From Dysosmobacter sp. Marseille-Q4140 (GTDB lineage: Bacteria > Bacillota > Clostridia > Oscillospirales > Oscillospiraceae), in assembly GCA_018228705.1 (NCBI GenBank), contig CP073694.1, positions 2,852,001 to 2,916,000 of the forward strand: 64,000 nt of DNA, read 5' to 3'. Every line of letters begins with the position of its first letter. The first letter of the stretch is position 1. Position numbers and translations under genes: made by a program. Under the pieces are notes generated by a model. That model did not search any database and had not been told where the DNA came from. It worked only from the letters and a program-made list of their open reading frames with translations. Below, piece after piece: positions 1-8,433 of this stretch.

Positions 1-257
1 TCATCACCCACAACACCGAGGTTCTGGTCTACGACGGCAAGGAGATCTACACCTGCCCCATCAAGGCCCGGAACCTCTCCGGCCGCACCGGCCGGGGCGA
101 CACCACCTTCGCCGGGTACATCAACGAGCGGCTGACTGCCGACATCCCCACCGCACTCCGCACCGCCACGGCCCTGGTCTCTTTGAAGATGGAGACTCCG
201 GGCCCCTTCCAGGGCACCCGGGCCGACGTGGAGGCCTACATGAAAGAATTCTTCTGA
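1..257 (+). CDS. PfkB-family carbohydrate kinase, C-terminal part
   Basis: Only the last 84 residues are present; the gene starts before the window. The segment contains GRGDTTFAGY, the C-terminal signature of ribokinase/PfkB sugar and nucleoside kinases, whose Asp is the catalytic base that activates the substrate hydroxyl for phosphorylation by ATP. The motif sits about 50 residues from the end, as usual in this fold. The exact sugar substrate cannot be told from this fragment. A strong hairpin follows 33 bases after the stop, so this is the last gene of its transcript. Confidence 0.75.
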   Translation, partial: ITHNTEVLVYDGKEIYTCPIKARNLSGRTGRGDTTFAGYINERLTADIPTALRTATALVSLKMETPGPFQGTRADVEAYMKEFF

Positions 258-289
258 GTCTGCTCAAGATACCGGACGCACAGATAAAC

Positions 290-325
290 AGCCCGGCTCC
301 CCAGAGGGAGCCGGGCTGCTTTCGT
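290..325. terminator. Bidirectional rho-independent terminator after the kinase
   Basis: A 12-bp perfect stem (290-301 with 306-317) and a 4-base loop are followed by a T-rich stretch on the plus strand. The minus strand also reads into GTTTATC, so it may act in both directions. Confidence 0.8.
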
Positions 326-335
326 TATTTGCGGA

Positions 336-374
336 AAAGGGGCGGATGGAGCACATCCCCGGTGTGCTCCGTCC
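336..374 (-). terminator. Terminator of the SLH-protein gene
   Basis: On the minus strand a GC-rich stem (about 12 bp with one G-T pair, 344-374) is followed by CCCCTTTTCC. It begins 13 bases after the stop of the SLH gene. Confidence 0.55.
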
Positions 375-386
375 TTTGGGCTCCGC

Positions 387-1940
387 TTATGACACGGCGG
401 CCGCCGTCAGCGCGGCGCTGGGCGCGGCGGGGGCCAGGAACGTCTGGCGGACGGCGGTCAGATCCAGGGTGTAGACGCTGTCGTAGGGGGTGTACCGAAC
501 CAGCAGATACGCGCCGTTGACCCCGGCGGGCCGCAGTTCCACGGAGCGGACGGCCGACCAGGCCGCCCTGGCCGAGCCGAACTGCTCCACCGGCAGGCAG
601 GCCGCCAGGACCTCCGGGTCCGCCCAGCAGTCGCGCCAGGTTTCGCCGCCGTCCTCCGTTTGCAGCAGCGTCCAGGGCGCGTCTCCGCCGCCGCCCAGCA
701 GGACGGCGCCCTCCGCGCTGTACGCCCACAGTGCCCGGACGCTGACGGAGAGCGGGCTGCCCGCCTCCGTCCAGGTCCTGCCGCCGTCGGCGGTGCGGAG
801 CAGCCGGGCGCCGCTGACGGCCCAGCCGCCCGTCTCGCTGAAGAAGGAGCTGGCATCGGCCCCCTCCGGCAGGGCGTCCGCCTCCGGGGCGAAGGGGGCG
901 TCGAGGGTGTCTGTCAGGACCCCGGCGGCCTCCAGCAGGTTCCCGTAGGCCCAGTGGCCGGCGGTCAGATCGGACCAGGGGCTCATACCCAGGCCCACCG
1001 GGCTCTGGGCCGCATCCCGGCCCAGCATCCGGTTGACGGCGGTCACCGCCTGGGCCCGGGTCACCGGAGCCTCCGGTCGGAACAGGCCGTCGGACCCGCC
1101 CTGCATCCAGCCCAGGACCGTGGCGCTGTGGATGTACCCGGCGGCCCAGTGGTCCGCCGGTACGTCGGCAAAGGGCTCCGTGTCACCGTAGAGGCCCACC
1201 GGCGGGGCGAACTGGCAGCGGTGCAGCAGCACCGCCAGCTGGGCCCGGGTCACCGGGGCCTCCGGATGAAAGGCGCCGTCGGCGTAGCCGGTGAACATGC
1301 CGTAGCTGGCCAGATAGCTGGCCGCCTGGCACTGGGCCTCGTCCGGGATGTCGCAGAAGGGGCCCTGGTAGCGGCTGCGCTGGTTGTCCGCCTCCAGCAG
1401 GGCATAGAGTATCTCCGCCAGCTCTCCCCGGGTCAGGGGATCGTCCGGCCGCACCAGGCCGTCCTCCGCCGTGAGGTAGGCCAGGTGCCGTTCCGTGCGC
1501 AGCACCGGCAGGTCGTCGGGCTTGGCGGGCCGCAGATACCTGCGCAGCTGCTCCACCGACAGGGCCTCCGCCGCCCGGACGAAGTCTTCCAGGGTTTCCG
1601 GGCCGCAGTTTACCCCGCCGCCGGGGGATCTCCACAAGAAGGCCCGGTCCGTCCCCATGGCCACGATGCGGTACGCCGGCTGGGTATAGGCTGGGGAAAA
1701 GACCGCGCAGCGTGGCGTGACCGTCACCAGCGTGCCGATGAGGCCGCCGTTTTCCCGGGAGGCCGTGTGATAGAAGGATACGGTGCCGGCGCCGGTCTCC
1801 GCGGTGACCTCGTCGTCAGAGAGGCCGGGGACCGTCAGGGTGAAGTCCGCGGTCTCCAGGCGGAAGGTCCCGGCGGCGGAGGCCGGGGCGGCCAGGGCGA
1901 ACACCAGGCAGATGCTCAGCAGGAGGGACGATCGTCTCAT
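387..1940 (-). CDS. SLH-domain exported protein with Asp-box (BNR-like) repeats
   Basis: This 517-residue protein starts with a signal peptide: positive MRRSS, a hydrophobic core, then an A-S-A cleavage site near residue 23. A short beta-rich domain follows, then three S-layer homology (SLH) repeats in roughly residues 160-330. These are recognised by patterns such as DDPLTRGELAEIL, APVTRAQLAVLL and APVTRAQAVTAV. SLH repeats bind pyruvylated secondary wall polymer and hold proteins on the cell surface. The C-terminal part has two Asp-box motifs (TADGGRTW and TEDGGETW) as in sialidase-type beta-propellers, but too few for a whole propeller. It is probably a cell-wall-anchored protein of unknown ligand. 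ATG 1940 is preceded by GGAG-type bases and a TATAAT box. Confidence 0.85.
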   Translation of the reverse strand: MRRSSLLLSICLVFALAAPASAAGTFRLETADFTLTVPGLSDDEVTAETGAGTVSFYHTASRENGGLIGTLVTVTPRCAVFSPAYTQPAYRIVAMGTDRAFLWRSPGGGVNCGPETLEDFVRAAEALSVEQLRRYLRPAKPDDLPVLRTERHLAYLTAEDGLVRPDDPLTRGELAEILYALLEADNQRSRYQGPFCDIPDEAQCQAASYLASYGMFTGYADGAFHPEAPVTRAQLAVLLHRCQFAPPVGLYGDTEPFADVPADHWAAGYIHSATVLGWMQGGSDGLFRPEAPVTRAQAVTAVNRMLGRDAAQSPVGLGMSPWSDLTAGHWAYGNLLEAAGVLTDTLDAPFAPEADALPEGADASSFFSETGGWAVSGARLLRTADGGRTWTEAGSPLSVSVRALWAYSAEGAVLLGGGGDAPWTLLQTEDGGETWRDCWADPEVLAACLPVEQFGSARAAWSAVRSVELRPAGVNGAYLLVRYTPYDSVYTLDLTAVRQTFLAPAAPSAALTAAAVS

Positions 1941-1999
1941 GGCGGACAGCTCCTTTCGGAAAATGTGTGCCGGCGAAAGTGCCGCTTTATGATAACAAC

Positions 2000-2029
2000 A
2001 TTATAGCAGCGGGATTTCCCCGGGATAAA
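2000..2029 (-). promoter_or_regulatory. Candidate promoter of the SLH-protein gene
   Basis: On the minus strand TATAAT lies at 2005-2000, with a weak -35 (TTTATC) 18 bases upstream. It is 60 bases before the start codon. Confidence 0.45.
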
Positions 2030-2068
2030 CCACAAAGCAGCAACAATTCGATACAATTTGAAAACATT

Positions 2069-2100
2069 GGAAAAGCCGGAGGTCCTGTGGACCTCCGGCC
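2069..2100 (-). terminator. Terminator of the MATE transporter gene
   Basis: On the minus strand an 11-bp perfect stem (2099-2089 with 2085-2075) and a 3-base loop are followed by TTTTCC. It lies just after the MATE stop codon. Confidence 0.8.
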
Positions 2101-2115
2101 GGGATGTGGGATGCG

Positions 2116-3477
2116 TCAGGCTGATGCGGGGATCTCCGCCGCCAGCTCCCGCAGGACCCTCTTTTGCAGGGGAACGGCGCACAGCAGGGTCAGCAGGTCC
2201 GACACGGCCTGGGTCATCTGGATGCCCAGGACCCCCAGGGTCAGGGAGAGGATGGCCACCAGGGGGATGAAGAAGATGCCCTGCCGGGCCATGGCGATGA
2301 AGGTGGCAGGGCCGGTGCGGCCGATGGTTTGGAGCATCATGTTGCTCATGACGATCCAGCCCTGGAAGCAGAAGGTGACGCACTGGAACCGCAGCGCCGC
2401 GGCGCCGCAGGCGATGACCTCCGGGTCGTCCCGGAACACCGCCACGATCTGGGGCGCGAAAGCAAATCCCAGGGCGCCCACGGCCATCAGAAAGACAGTG
2501 GAGCTGCGGAAGCAGAAGCGGAACCCCTCCAGCACCCGGTGGTAGAGCTTTGCCCCGTAGTTGAAGCCGCACACCGGTTGGAAGCCCTGACCGAAGCCGA
2601 TCATGGCGGAGGCGCCGAAGTTCATGATCCGCTGGACCACGCCCATAGCGGCGATGACGGCGTCGCCATAGGGCCGGGCGGCCCAGTTGAGGCAGATGGT
2701 GGCTACGCTGGCCAGGCCCTGCCGGGCCAGGGAGGGCAGGCCGCCCTTTAGGATCATCAGGTAGTAGCTGGGTTTGAGCTGGACCCGGGAGATGTGGATG
2801 TGGAGGTTGCCGCCCCGGGTGCAGCCCACCAGCAGCAGGCAGAAGCTGACGAACTGGCTGAAAATGGTGGCCCAGGCGGCCCCGGCGATGCCCATGTCGA
2901 ACACGAAGATCAGCAGAGGGTCCAGCCCGATGTTCAGTACGGCACCGCTGACGATGCCCACCATGCCGTACACGGCGCTGCCCTGAAAGCGCAGCTGGTT
3001 GTTGAGGACCAGGGAGGCGGTCATCCAGGGGGCGCCGAAGAGGATCACCCGCATATAGTCCCGGGCGTAGGGCAGGATGGTGGGCGTGGAGCCCAGGAAG
3101 TTGGCCAGGGGCGTCAGGAAGATCTGGCCCAGGACACAGATGACAAGGCCCGTGGCCAGGGCGGCGAAAAAGCCGGTGGCCGCCATGTTGGAGGCAGTCT
3201 CCGTGTGCTGCTTGCCCAGTTCCCGGGAGATGAAGTTGCCGCTGCCGTGGCCGAAGAAGAAACCCACCGCCTGGATGATGGCCATGAGGGAGAATACCAC
3301 GCCCACGGCGCCGGTGGCGGGATTGCTGTTCAGCATCCCGACAAAAAAGGTGTCCGCCATGTTGTAGAAGGCGGTCACCAGCATACTGATGATGCAGGGA
3401 AGGGCCAGCCGGCAAATCAGAGAGCTGACCGGATCCTCTGTCAGATGGTGAAATTTTTGTTCCTGCTTGTCCTCCAT
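2116..3477 (-). CDS. MATE-family multidrug/cation antiporter
   Basis: The protein has about 453 residues and 12 hydrophobic helices in two six-helix halves, the MATE (multi-antimicrobial extrusion) architecture of the DinF/NorM/MepA superfamily. These transporters expel drugs or metabolites in exchange for Na+ or H+. The N-terminal part PVSSLICRLALPCIISMLVT and the later TFFVGMLNSNPATGAVG region are typical of the Clostridia MepA-like branch. ATG 3477 is preferred over an upstream in-frame ATG at 3510 because AGAAAGGCGG stands at the right distance before it. A TATAAT box lies at 3527-3522 on the minus strand. The gene is monocistronic. The substrate is unknown. Confidence 0.9.
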   Translation of the reverse strand: MEDKQEQKFHHLTEDPVSSLICRLALPCIISMLVTAFYNMADTFFVGMLNSNPATGAVGVVFSLMAIIQAVGFFFGHGSGNFISRELGKQHTETASNMAATGFFAALATGLVICVLGQIFLTPLANFLGSTPTILPYARDYMRVILFGAPWMTASLVLNNQLRFQGSAVYGMVGIVSGAVLNIGLDPLLIFVFDMGIAGAAWATIFSQFVSFCLLLVGCTRGGNLHIHISRVQLKPSYYLMILKGGLPSLARQGLASVATICLNWAARPYGDAVIAAMGVVQRIMNFGASAMIGFGQGFQPVCGFNYGAKLYHRVLEGFRFCFRSSTVFLMAVGALGFAFAPQIVAVFRDDPEVIACGAAALRFQCVTFCFQGWIVMSNMMLQTIGRTGPATFIAMARQGIFFIPLVAILSLTLGVLGIQMTQAVSDLLTLLCAVPLQKRVLRELAAEIPASA

Positions 3478-3717
3478 GGGGCCGTCGCCGCCTTTCTCAG
3501 AATTACGCAATCGTTAACGAAATTATAACACGATATTTATGAGAGGAAAAGCCTTTCTGCCAGAGAAAGCCCGCTGCTCCAGTGTTTCGGGTCAGGCGCC
3601 TGATGAGACGCAGGCGCATAGAATGGACTGCATCTCCCGGTGAGCGGCCGGGGCCGCCGGTGCGGCCTCAGAGGCCCCGCGGGAGAGGCCAATCTCTAGG
3701 AAACGAGGGAGTTTGCT

Positions 3718-4062
3718 TTGCGAATTAATGAAGCATACGAGCACGAGGCCCTTCGGTCCTGCCAGACCGAGGAGACCACCTGCCCGATCAATGGATGCAG
3801 CAAGGTCAGTACTCAGTGTGTAGACGTCTCGGCGCCGGTGGTTCTTGCCCCCACCGCGTCTTTGGGGAGCCCCACGGTCACTTGTCAGGGAAGCCCCAGC
3901 GTTACTTGCGTCACCAGTTCCGACAAGACCTACTGCACCGTGACGCTGACGCAGCAGGTGTGCGTGTCCATCCCGGTGTGCTACGGTGTGTCCATAGCCA
4001 CCGGCGAGGTCACCATCGCCTGCGCTGACAGTGGTACGGGCAGCTGCCATTGCCGCTGCTGA
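3718..4062 (+). CDS. Cysteine-rich small protein of unknown function
   Basis: The 114-residue protein begins at a TTG preceded by GAGGGAG at 7 bases' distance. It holds 13 cysteines (residues 15, 22, 27, 34, 56, 64, 73, 82, 88, 102, 110, 112, 114) and ends C-H-C-R-C. The middle has a repeated Val/Thr/Cys rhythm (PTVTC, PSVTC, CTVTL, CVSIP) that predicts beta strands. I see no signal peptide or membrane helix. The 240 bases upstream hold no other gene and a strong terminator follows, so it is transcribed alone. I do not recognise the family. A cross-linked spore-coat or metal-binding protein is possible, but that is a guess. Confidence 0.7.
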   Translation: MRINEAYEHEALRSCQTEETTCPINGCSKVSTQCVDVSAPVVLAPTASLGSPTVTCQGSPSVTCVTSSDKTYCTVTLTQQVCVSIPVCYGVSIATGEVTIACADSGTGSCHCRC

Positions 4063-4072
4063 CGAAAACGGA

Positions 4073-4110
4073 TGTCCCCCGCCGGTTTTCCGGCGGGGGA
4101 CGTGCCTTTT
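4073..4110 (+). terminator. Terminator after the Cys-rich gene
   Basis: A 12-bp GC-rich stem (GTCCCCCGCCGG with its complement) and a 3-base loop are followed by GTGCCTTTTC. Confidence 0.75.
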
Positions 4111-4197
4111 CGGGGGAAAATAGGCTTGCAACTTTCCCGAAAAGCCGGTATACTGAATTGATATTTGAATGAGAACAACACGGAAAGGATGATCCAT

Positions 4198-5472
4198 ATG
4201 ACCGCTTATCCCCAGATGAGCCCCGCGGAGCGGAAAGAGGAGTACGCCCGCCTGATGAAGGAGTACGAGGACCTGAAGGCCCGGGGCCTGAAGCTGAACA
4301 TGGCCCGGGGCAAGCCCGGCAAGGCCCAGCTGGACCTGGTCAGCGACATCTTCCAGCTGATGCAGAGGCCCGAGGACTATGTGTCCGACGGTGTGGACGT
4401 GCGCAACTACGGCGAGCTCTCCGGCCTGCCCGCCGCCAAGCAGCTGTTCGCCGAGATCCTGGACTGCAAGAGCGAGCAGGTGTTCGTGGGCGGCAACGCC
4501 AGCTTGCAGCTGATGTACGACACCGTCTCCAAGGCCTATACCCATGGCCTGCTCCACAGCGAGCGGCCCTGGTGCAAGGAGCCTGTGGTGAAGTGGCTGT
4601 GCCCCGCCCCCGGCTACGACCGCCACTTCAAGGTGACCGAGTCCTTTGGATTTGAGCTCATCACCGTCCCCATGACCGACGAGGGCCCCGACATGGACGT
4701 GGTGGAGAAATACATCGCGGATCCTGCGGTGAAGGGCATGTGGAACGTGCCCAAGTACTCCAACCCCGACGGCATCATCTACTCCGCCGAGACCATCCGC
4801 CGCATCGCCTCCATGAAGCCCGCCGCGCCGGACTTTCTGCTGATGTGGGACAACGCCTACTGCATCCACGAGTTCGAGGGGGAGTACGTGCCCTTCCCGG
4901 ACATCCTCTCCGAGTGCGCCAAGTACGGCAACGCCGACATGGTCTTTGAGTTTGCCTCCACCTCCAAGGTCACCCTGCCCGGCGCCGGCATCTCCTGCTT
5001 CGCCTGCTCCGAGGCCAACATGGCCTATATGGAGAAGCTCCTCACCGTCCAGGTCATCAGCTTCGACAAGGTGAACCAGCAGCGCCACGTGCTCTACCTC
5101 AAGGACAAGGCCCACACCCTGGAGCTGATGCGCAAGCACGCCGCCATCATGGGCCCCAAGTTCCGCTGCGTGGTGGACGCCCTGGACCGGGAGATCGCCC
5201 CTCTGGAGATCGCCTCCTGGCGCCGCCCCAAGGGCGGCTACTTCGTCTCCCTCAACGCCATGCCCGGCACCGCCAAGCGGACCCTGGCCCTTTGCAAGGA
5301 GGCGGGCGTCACCATGACCGGCGCCGGCGCCACCTTCCCCTACGGCAAGGACCCCGCCGACAGCAACATCCGCATCGCCCCCTCCCTGCCTCCCGTGGAG
5401 GAGCTGGAGCAGGCCATCGCGGTGCTGTGCGTGTGCCTGAAGATGGCCGCCCTGGAGAAGCTGGGCGTATGA
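4198..5472 (+). CDS. PLP-dependent aminotransferase (class I/II fold, aspartate-type)
   Basis: The protein has 424 residues. The start MTAYPQM is supported by GGAAAGGA about 9 bases upstream; an ATG at 4165 lacks this. The N-terminal LNMARGKPGKAQLDL and the internal FVGGNASLQLMYDT match the aminotransferase group described in PF12897. Lys257 in FASTSKVTLPGAG would form the Schiff base with pyridoxal phosphate, and WDNAYCIHEF supplies the usual Asp/Tyr cofactor contacts. The likely reaction is amino transfer between an amino acid (aspartate or alanine) and 2-oxoglutarate. The stop overlaps the start of the next gene (ATGA), so the two proteins are translationally coupled. Confidence 0.85.
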   Translation: MTAYPQMSPAERKEEYARLMKEYEDLKARGLKLNMARGKPGKAQLDLVSDIFQLMQRPEDYVSDGVDVRNYGELSGLPAAKQLFAEILDCKSEQVFVGGNASLQLMYDTVSKAYTHGLLHSERPWCKEPVVKWLCPAPGYDRHFKVTESFGFELITVPMTDEGPDMDVVEKYIADPAVKGMWNVPKYSNPDGIIYSAETIRRIASMKPAAPDFLLMWDNAYCIHEFEGEYVPFPDILSECAKYGNADMVFEFASTSKVTLPGAGISCFACSEANMAYMEKLLTVQVISFDKVNQQRHVLYLKDKAHTLELMRKHAAIMGPKFRCVVDALDREIAPLEIASWRRPKGGYFVSLNAMPGTAKRTLALCKEAGVTMTGAGATFPYGKDPADSNIRIAPSLPPVEELEQAIAVLCVCLKMAALEKLGV

Positions 5473-6338
5473 GATACTTGGGCAGCGTCTACCGCCCCCC
5501 CTCCGAGGCGTACAGCCTCATCGTCCAGGTGACCTACGGGTGCAGCCACAACACCTGCGCGTTTTGCAGCATGTACAAGGAAAAGCGCTTTGCCCTCCGG
5601 CCCCTGGAGGAGGTGCTGGAGGACTTCCGCCTGGCCCGGCAGACCTACCGCCGGGTGGAGCGGGTGTTCCTGGCCGACGGGGACGCCCTGGTCCGCAAGG
5701 CCTCAGAGCTGTATACGATCCTGGATACCATCCGGGCGCTGTTCCCGGAGTGTGAGCGGGTCACCAGCTACGCCTCCCCCGCGTCCCTGCGCATCCGCAC
5801 CATGGAGGAGCTGAAAACGCTCCGGGAAAAGGGCCTCACCATGGTCTACATGGGACTGGAGTCCGGCTGCGACGATGTGCTGAAGCTCATGCGCAAGGGC
5901 CACCTGTCCGCGGAGATCGTGGAGATGGGCTGCAAGGCACGCCAGAGCGGTATGGCCCTCTCCGTTACGGCCATCACGGGCCTGGGCGGGCCGGAACTAC
6001 TGGAGCGCCACGCCGTGGAGACGGCGGAGGCCTTCAACGCCATGAACCCGGAGTATATCGGCATGCTGACGCTGATGGTGGAGCCGGGCACGCCCCTGTA
6101 CGACTGGGTGCGGGACGGCAGCTTCCGCCTGCTGACCCAGCCCCAGGTCCTCCGGGAGACCCGCCTTCTGGTGGAGAAGCTGGACAGCCCCGGCAGCGTG
6201 TTCCGCATGAACCACGCCAGCAACTACCTGGTGCTCAAGGGTACGCTGAACCGGGACAAGGCCGCTATGCTCTCGGAGATCGACCGGGCCGAGCACGACC
6301 TCAGCCGCCTGCGCCCCGAGGAGTGGCGGGGCCTGTAA
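5469..6338 (+). CDS. Radical SAM protein with a CX4CX2C cluster motif
   Basis: The 289-residue enzyme starts in the ATGA overlap with the aminotransferase gene. The cluster motif near residue 24 is C-SHNT-C-AF-C followed by SMYK, so four residues rather than the canonical three separate the first two cysteines. It would hold a [4Fe-4S] cluster that cleaves S-adenosylmethionine to a 5'-deoxyadenosyl radical. The rest shows the radical SAM barrel: FLADGDAL, the glycine-rich VYMGLESGCDDVL, and VTAITGLGG. No B12 or second cluster domain is visible. The substrate is unknown. Coupling to the aminotransferase suggests a shared metabolic role, which is inference. Confidence 0.85.
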   Translation: MRYLGSVYRPPSEAYSLIVQVTYGCSHNTCAFCSMYKEKRFALRPLEEVLEDFRLARQTYRRVERVFLADGDALVRKASELYTILDTIRALFPECERVTSYASPASLRIRTMEELKTLREKGLTMVYMGLESGCDDVLKLMRKGHLSAEIVEMGCKARQSGMALSVTAITGLGGPELLERHAVETAEAFNAMNPEYIGMLTLMVEPGTPLYDWVRDGSFRLLTQPQVLRETRLLVEKLDSPGSVFRMNHASNYLVLKGTLNRDKAAMLSEIDRAEHDLSRLRPEEWRGL

Positions 6339-6347
6339 AAGCAAAAA

Positions 6348-6388
6348 AAGACCGGACCGCGACTATTTCGCGGTCCGGTTTTTTCATG
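6348..6388. terminator. Bidirectional terminator between converging genes
   Basis: A perfect 12-bp stem built on GACCGGACCGCG has A-runs before it and T-runs after it. It can therefore end both the radical SAM transcript (+) and the YitT transcript (-), whose last codons lie beside it. Confidence 0.85.
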
Positions 6389-7250
6389 CCACGTGCTTGA
6401 AATTGCCCAGGGTCTCGCTGACGCTGGAGACGTAGGCGAAGGTGTCCGGGAAGCGGGCGAGGATCTCCTGGAACCGCACCACCTGGTGGCGGTTCACCAC
6501 GCAGATCAGCAGGCACCGGGGCGTCTCGGAGTACATTCCCTCCGCCTGGAGCACTGTGACGCCGTGGTGGAGCTGCTGCAAAAGCTGCCGGGACAGCTCC
6601 TCCGGCTGGCGGGTGATAACCTCGAACTTCATGGCGGACTTGCCGCCCTTGAGGATGGTGTCGCTGATGCTGGAGCTGAGGTAGCAGTAGATCAGGCACA
6701 GGATCACCGGCTCGAACTGGCAGCCGTAGACGAAGAAGGACAGCACCGCCACCGAGGCGTTGAGGGTGAAGATCACCCACACTAGGCTGGCCTCCGGCCG
6801 CTTTTTCCGCACCCAGGCCGCCACGATGTCCGTGCCGCCGGTGGAGCCGTTGTGCCGGATGACCCAGCCGTACACCGCGCCGCTGACCACGCCGGCGGCC
6901 ACGGGACCCAGGATGGCGGAGGAGCCGGTGTGATAGGCCAGGGCGCTCAGATCCACCCGTCCCAGGATCAGGTTTACGGCGGAAAAGGCCAGCACGAAGG
7001 TCAGTGTCTTGCGGGCAAAGTCCGGGTCCACCTTCTTCCACGCCAGCAAAATCAGCGGCAGATTGATCAGCAGAGAGAGATAGCCGATGCTCACGTGCAG
7101 AAGGTATTGCAGCATGGTGGCAAGGCCATTGATGCCGGCCGGGGCAAAGGCATTGGGAAAGACGAACAGCTGGTAGCTCAGGCCCATGACGCAGGCCAGG
7201 CCCGCCACCGCGCCGTAGCTGCGCAGGGTGTTCCAAGTAGGGTGTTCCAT
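6384..7250 (-). CDS. YitT-family membrane protein (DUF161 + DUF2179)
   Basis: This 288-residue protein has five or six membrane segments in its first 190 residues, including LACVMGLSYQLFVFPNAFAP and the conserved NGSTGGTDIVAAW motif. A soluble C-terminal domain beginning near KFEVITRQPEELS matches DUF2179. This is the YitT/YqfU/YpjC architecture of Firmicutes. The transported or sensed ligand is not established for the family. ATG 7250 is chosen because GGAGGAAC precedes it by about 10 bases; the longer reading frame upstream is poorly supported. Confidence 0.88.
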   Translation of the reverse strand: MEHPTWNTLRSYGAVAGLACVMGLSYQLFVFPNAFAPAGINGLATMLQYLLHVSIGYLSLLINLPLILLAWKKVDPDFARKTLTFVLAFSAVNLILGRVDLSALAYHTGSSAILGPVAAGVVSGAVYGWVIRHNGSTGGTDIVAAWVRKKRPEASLVWVIFTLNASVAVLSFFVYGCQFEPVILCLIYCYLSSSISDTILKGGKSAMKFEVITRQPEELSRQLLQQLHHGVTVLQAEGMYSETPRCLLICVVNRHQVVRFQEILARFPDTFAYVSSVSETLGNFKHVA

Positions 7251-7325
7251 GGCGATGTGCGTTCCTCCGAAATCGATTTCGTTCGGCCCGCAGTATACCG
7301 CGTTCTCTGACGAAATGCAAGAAAA

Positions 7326-7374
7326 AATGCAAAAAAACTTCTGCATTGCAGGAAAACTTTCCTGCAATGCAGAA
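7326..7374 (-). terminator. Terminator of the EamA transporter gene
   Basis: A perfect 17-bp inverted repeat (7339-7355 with 7358-7374) has only two bases between its arms. On the minus strand it is followed by GTTTTTTTGC, the form of an intrinsic terminator. It lies 100 bases after the transporter stop. Confidence 0.85.
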
Positions 7375-7474
7375 TCGGTAAAAAAGCGGGCGAAGCCGGG
7401 CGAAAAAGACGGCCGGGATGCAGGGCGGCGGGAATGGTTCGTCACCGCCTTTTTCGGCTTTCGGCAGCGGCCTG

Positions 7475-8371
7475 TCACTCAGATCTTGCCAGCAGGAAGA
7501 TGGTGGCGATGATGGCGGCGAAGCCCATAAGGTCCACCGCCGAGAAGGCGGTGCCCAGCCACACAGCGGAGAAAACGGTGGCAGAGACCGGCTCCGTGGC
7601 CGCCAGCATAGAGGATTTTACCGGGCCCACGTCCTGAATGCCCTGCATGAACAGCGTGAAGGAGAGGACCGTGCCGAAGAGCACGATGGCCGCCACCGCC
7701 AGCCAGCCCTGGAGGGGGAGGTCGGTGTGGAGCGTCCAGCTGCGGGCCCCCAGGTTCAGGATCGCGCCGCCGATCAGCATGCCCCAGCCGTTGATCGCCT
7801 CCCGGTTCCAGCGGGCGAGAAGCCGCCGGGGCAGCAGGGTGTACACGGTCACGGCCACTGCGGTGGCCAGGCCCCAGAACAGCCCCTGGGGCGAGAGGAC
7901 CATGTGGGCCGGATCTCCGCCGGTGGCCAGCAGGAAGGTACCCAGCAGGGCCAGGACCAGGGCGACGGTCTCCACCCGGTTGGGCCGGCGCCGCAGCCGC
8001 AGACAGGTCAGCAGCATGATGATTACCAGGCTCAGGGTCTGGAGGACCGTGGTGGTGCCGGCATTGGAGTAGGAGATGGAGGTCATGTAGGCGTACTGAC
8101 ACATCATCAGTCCGAACACACCGTAGCCCACCAGCATGGCCGCGTCGGCGGGAGAGCGCCAGATGCGCAGCAGCTCCCGCCGGTGGCGGACGGCGGCCAG
8201 GGCCAGCATGATGACGCCGCCGGAGAGCAGCCGCAGGCAGGTCAGCCACAGGCTGCTGACGCCGTAGCGGGTGAAGAGGTATTGGCCGCAGGTGCCGGAG
8301 AAGCCCCAGCACACGCCGCCCAGCATGGTGCAAAGGCTTCCCCGCAGAAGATGGGATTTTGTTTCGTTCAT
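7475..8371 (-). CDS. EamA/DMT-family transporter
   Basis: The protein of about 298 residues has ten predicted membrane helices and the two-fold EamA (drug/metabolite transporter) repeat. Each half starts with a helix like LGGVCWGFSGTCGQYLF or FWGLATAVAVTVYTLL. Members export amino acids, nucleobases or drugs by proton exchange; the substrate here is unknown. The chosen ATG (MNETKS) has a GGAGG 19 bases upstream, which is far, so translation may be weak or the start may need checking. The gene lies downstream of the pyr operon, behind a terminator. Confidence 0.82.
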   Translation of the reverse strand: MNETKSHLLRGSLCTMLGGVCWGFSGTCGQYLFTRYGVSSLWLTCLRLLSGGVIMLALAAVRHRRELLRIWRSPADAAMLVGYGVFGLMMCQYAYMTSISYSNAGTTTVLQTLSLVIIMLLTCLRLRRRPNRVETVALVLALLGTFLLATGGDPAHMVLSPQGLFWGLATAVAVTVYTLLPRRLLARWNREAINGWGMLIGGAILNLGARSWTLHTDLPLQGWLAVAAIVLFGTVLSFTLFMQGIQDVGPVKSSMLAATEPVSATVFSAVWLGTAFSAVDLMGFAAIIATIFLLARSE

Positions 8372-8388
8372 GGTATTTTTTCGCGGAA

Positions 8389-8414
8389 AACCTCCGCCCA
8401 AAAGGGCGGAGGCC
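8389..8414 (-). terminator. Terminator of the pyr operon
   Basis: On the minus strand a 9-bp stem (CCTCCGCCC with GGGCGGAGG) and an AAAA-type loop are followed by TTTTCC, 20 bases after the pyrI stop. Confidence 0.75.
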
Positions 8415-8433
8415 GTTTGATATTCCGTTCCTT

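Noticed and set aside
660..2006. Long plus-strand frame opposite the SLH gene
   Set aside because: It is a high-GC shadow with no RBS, low-complexity Gly/Arg/His composition and no domain.
3592..5139. 515-codon minus-strand frame opposite the aminotransferase gene
   Set aside because: It is antisense to a clear enzyme gene and has the Gly/His/Val-rich composition of a shadow.
7339..7374. 17-bp perfect inverted repeat taken at first as an operator of the YitT gene
   Set aside because: On the minus strand it is followed by seven T bases after the EamA gene, so it is a terminator.
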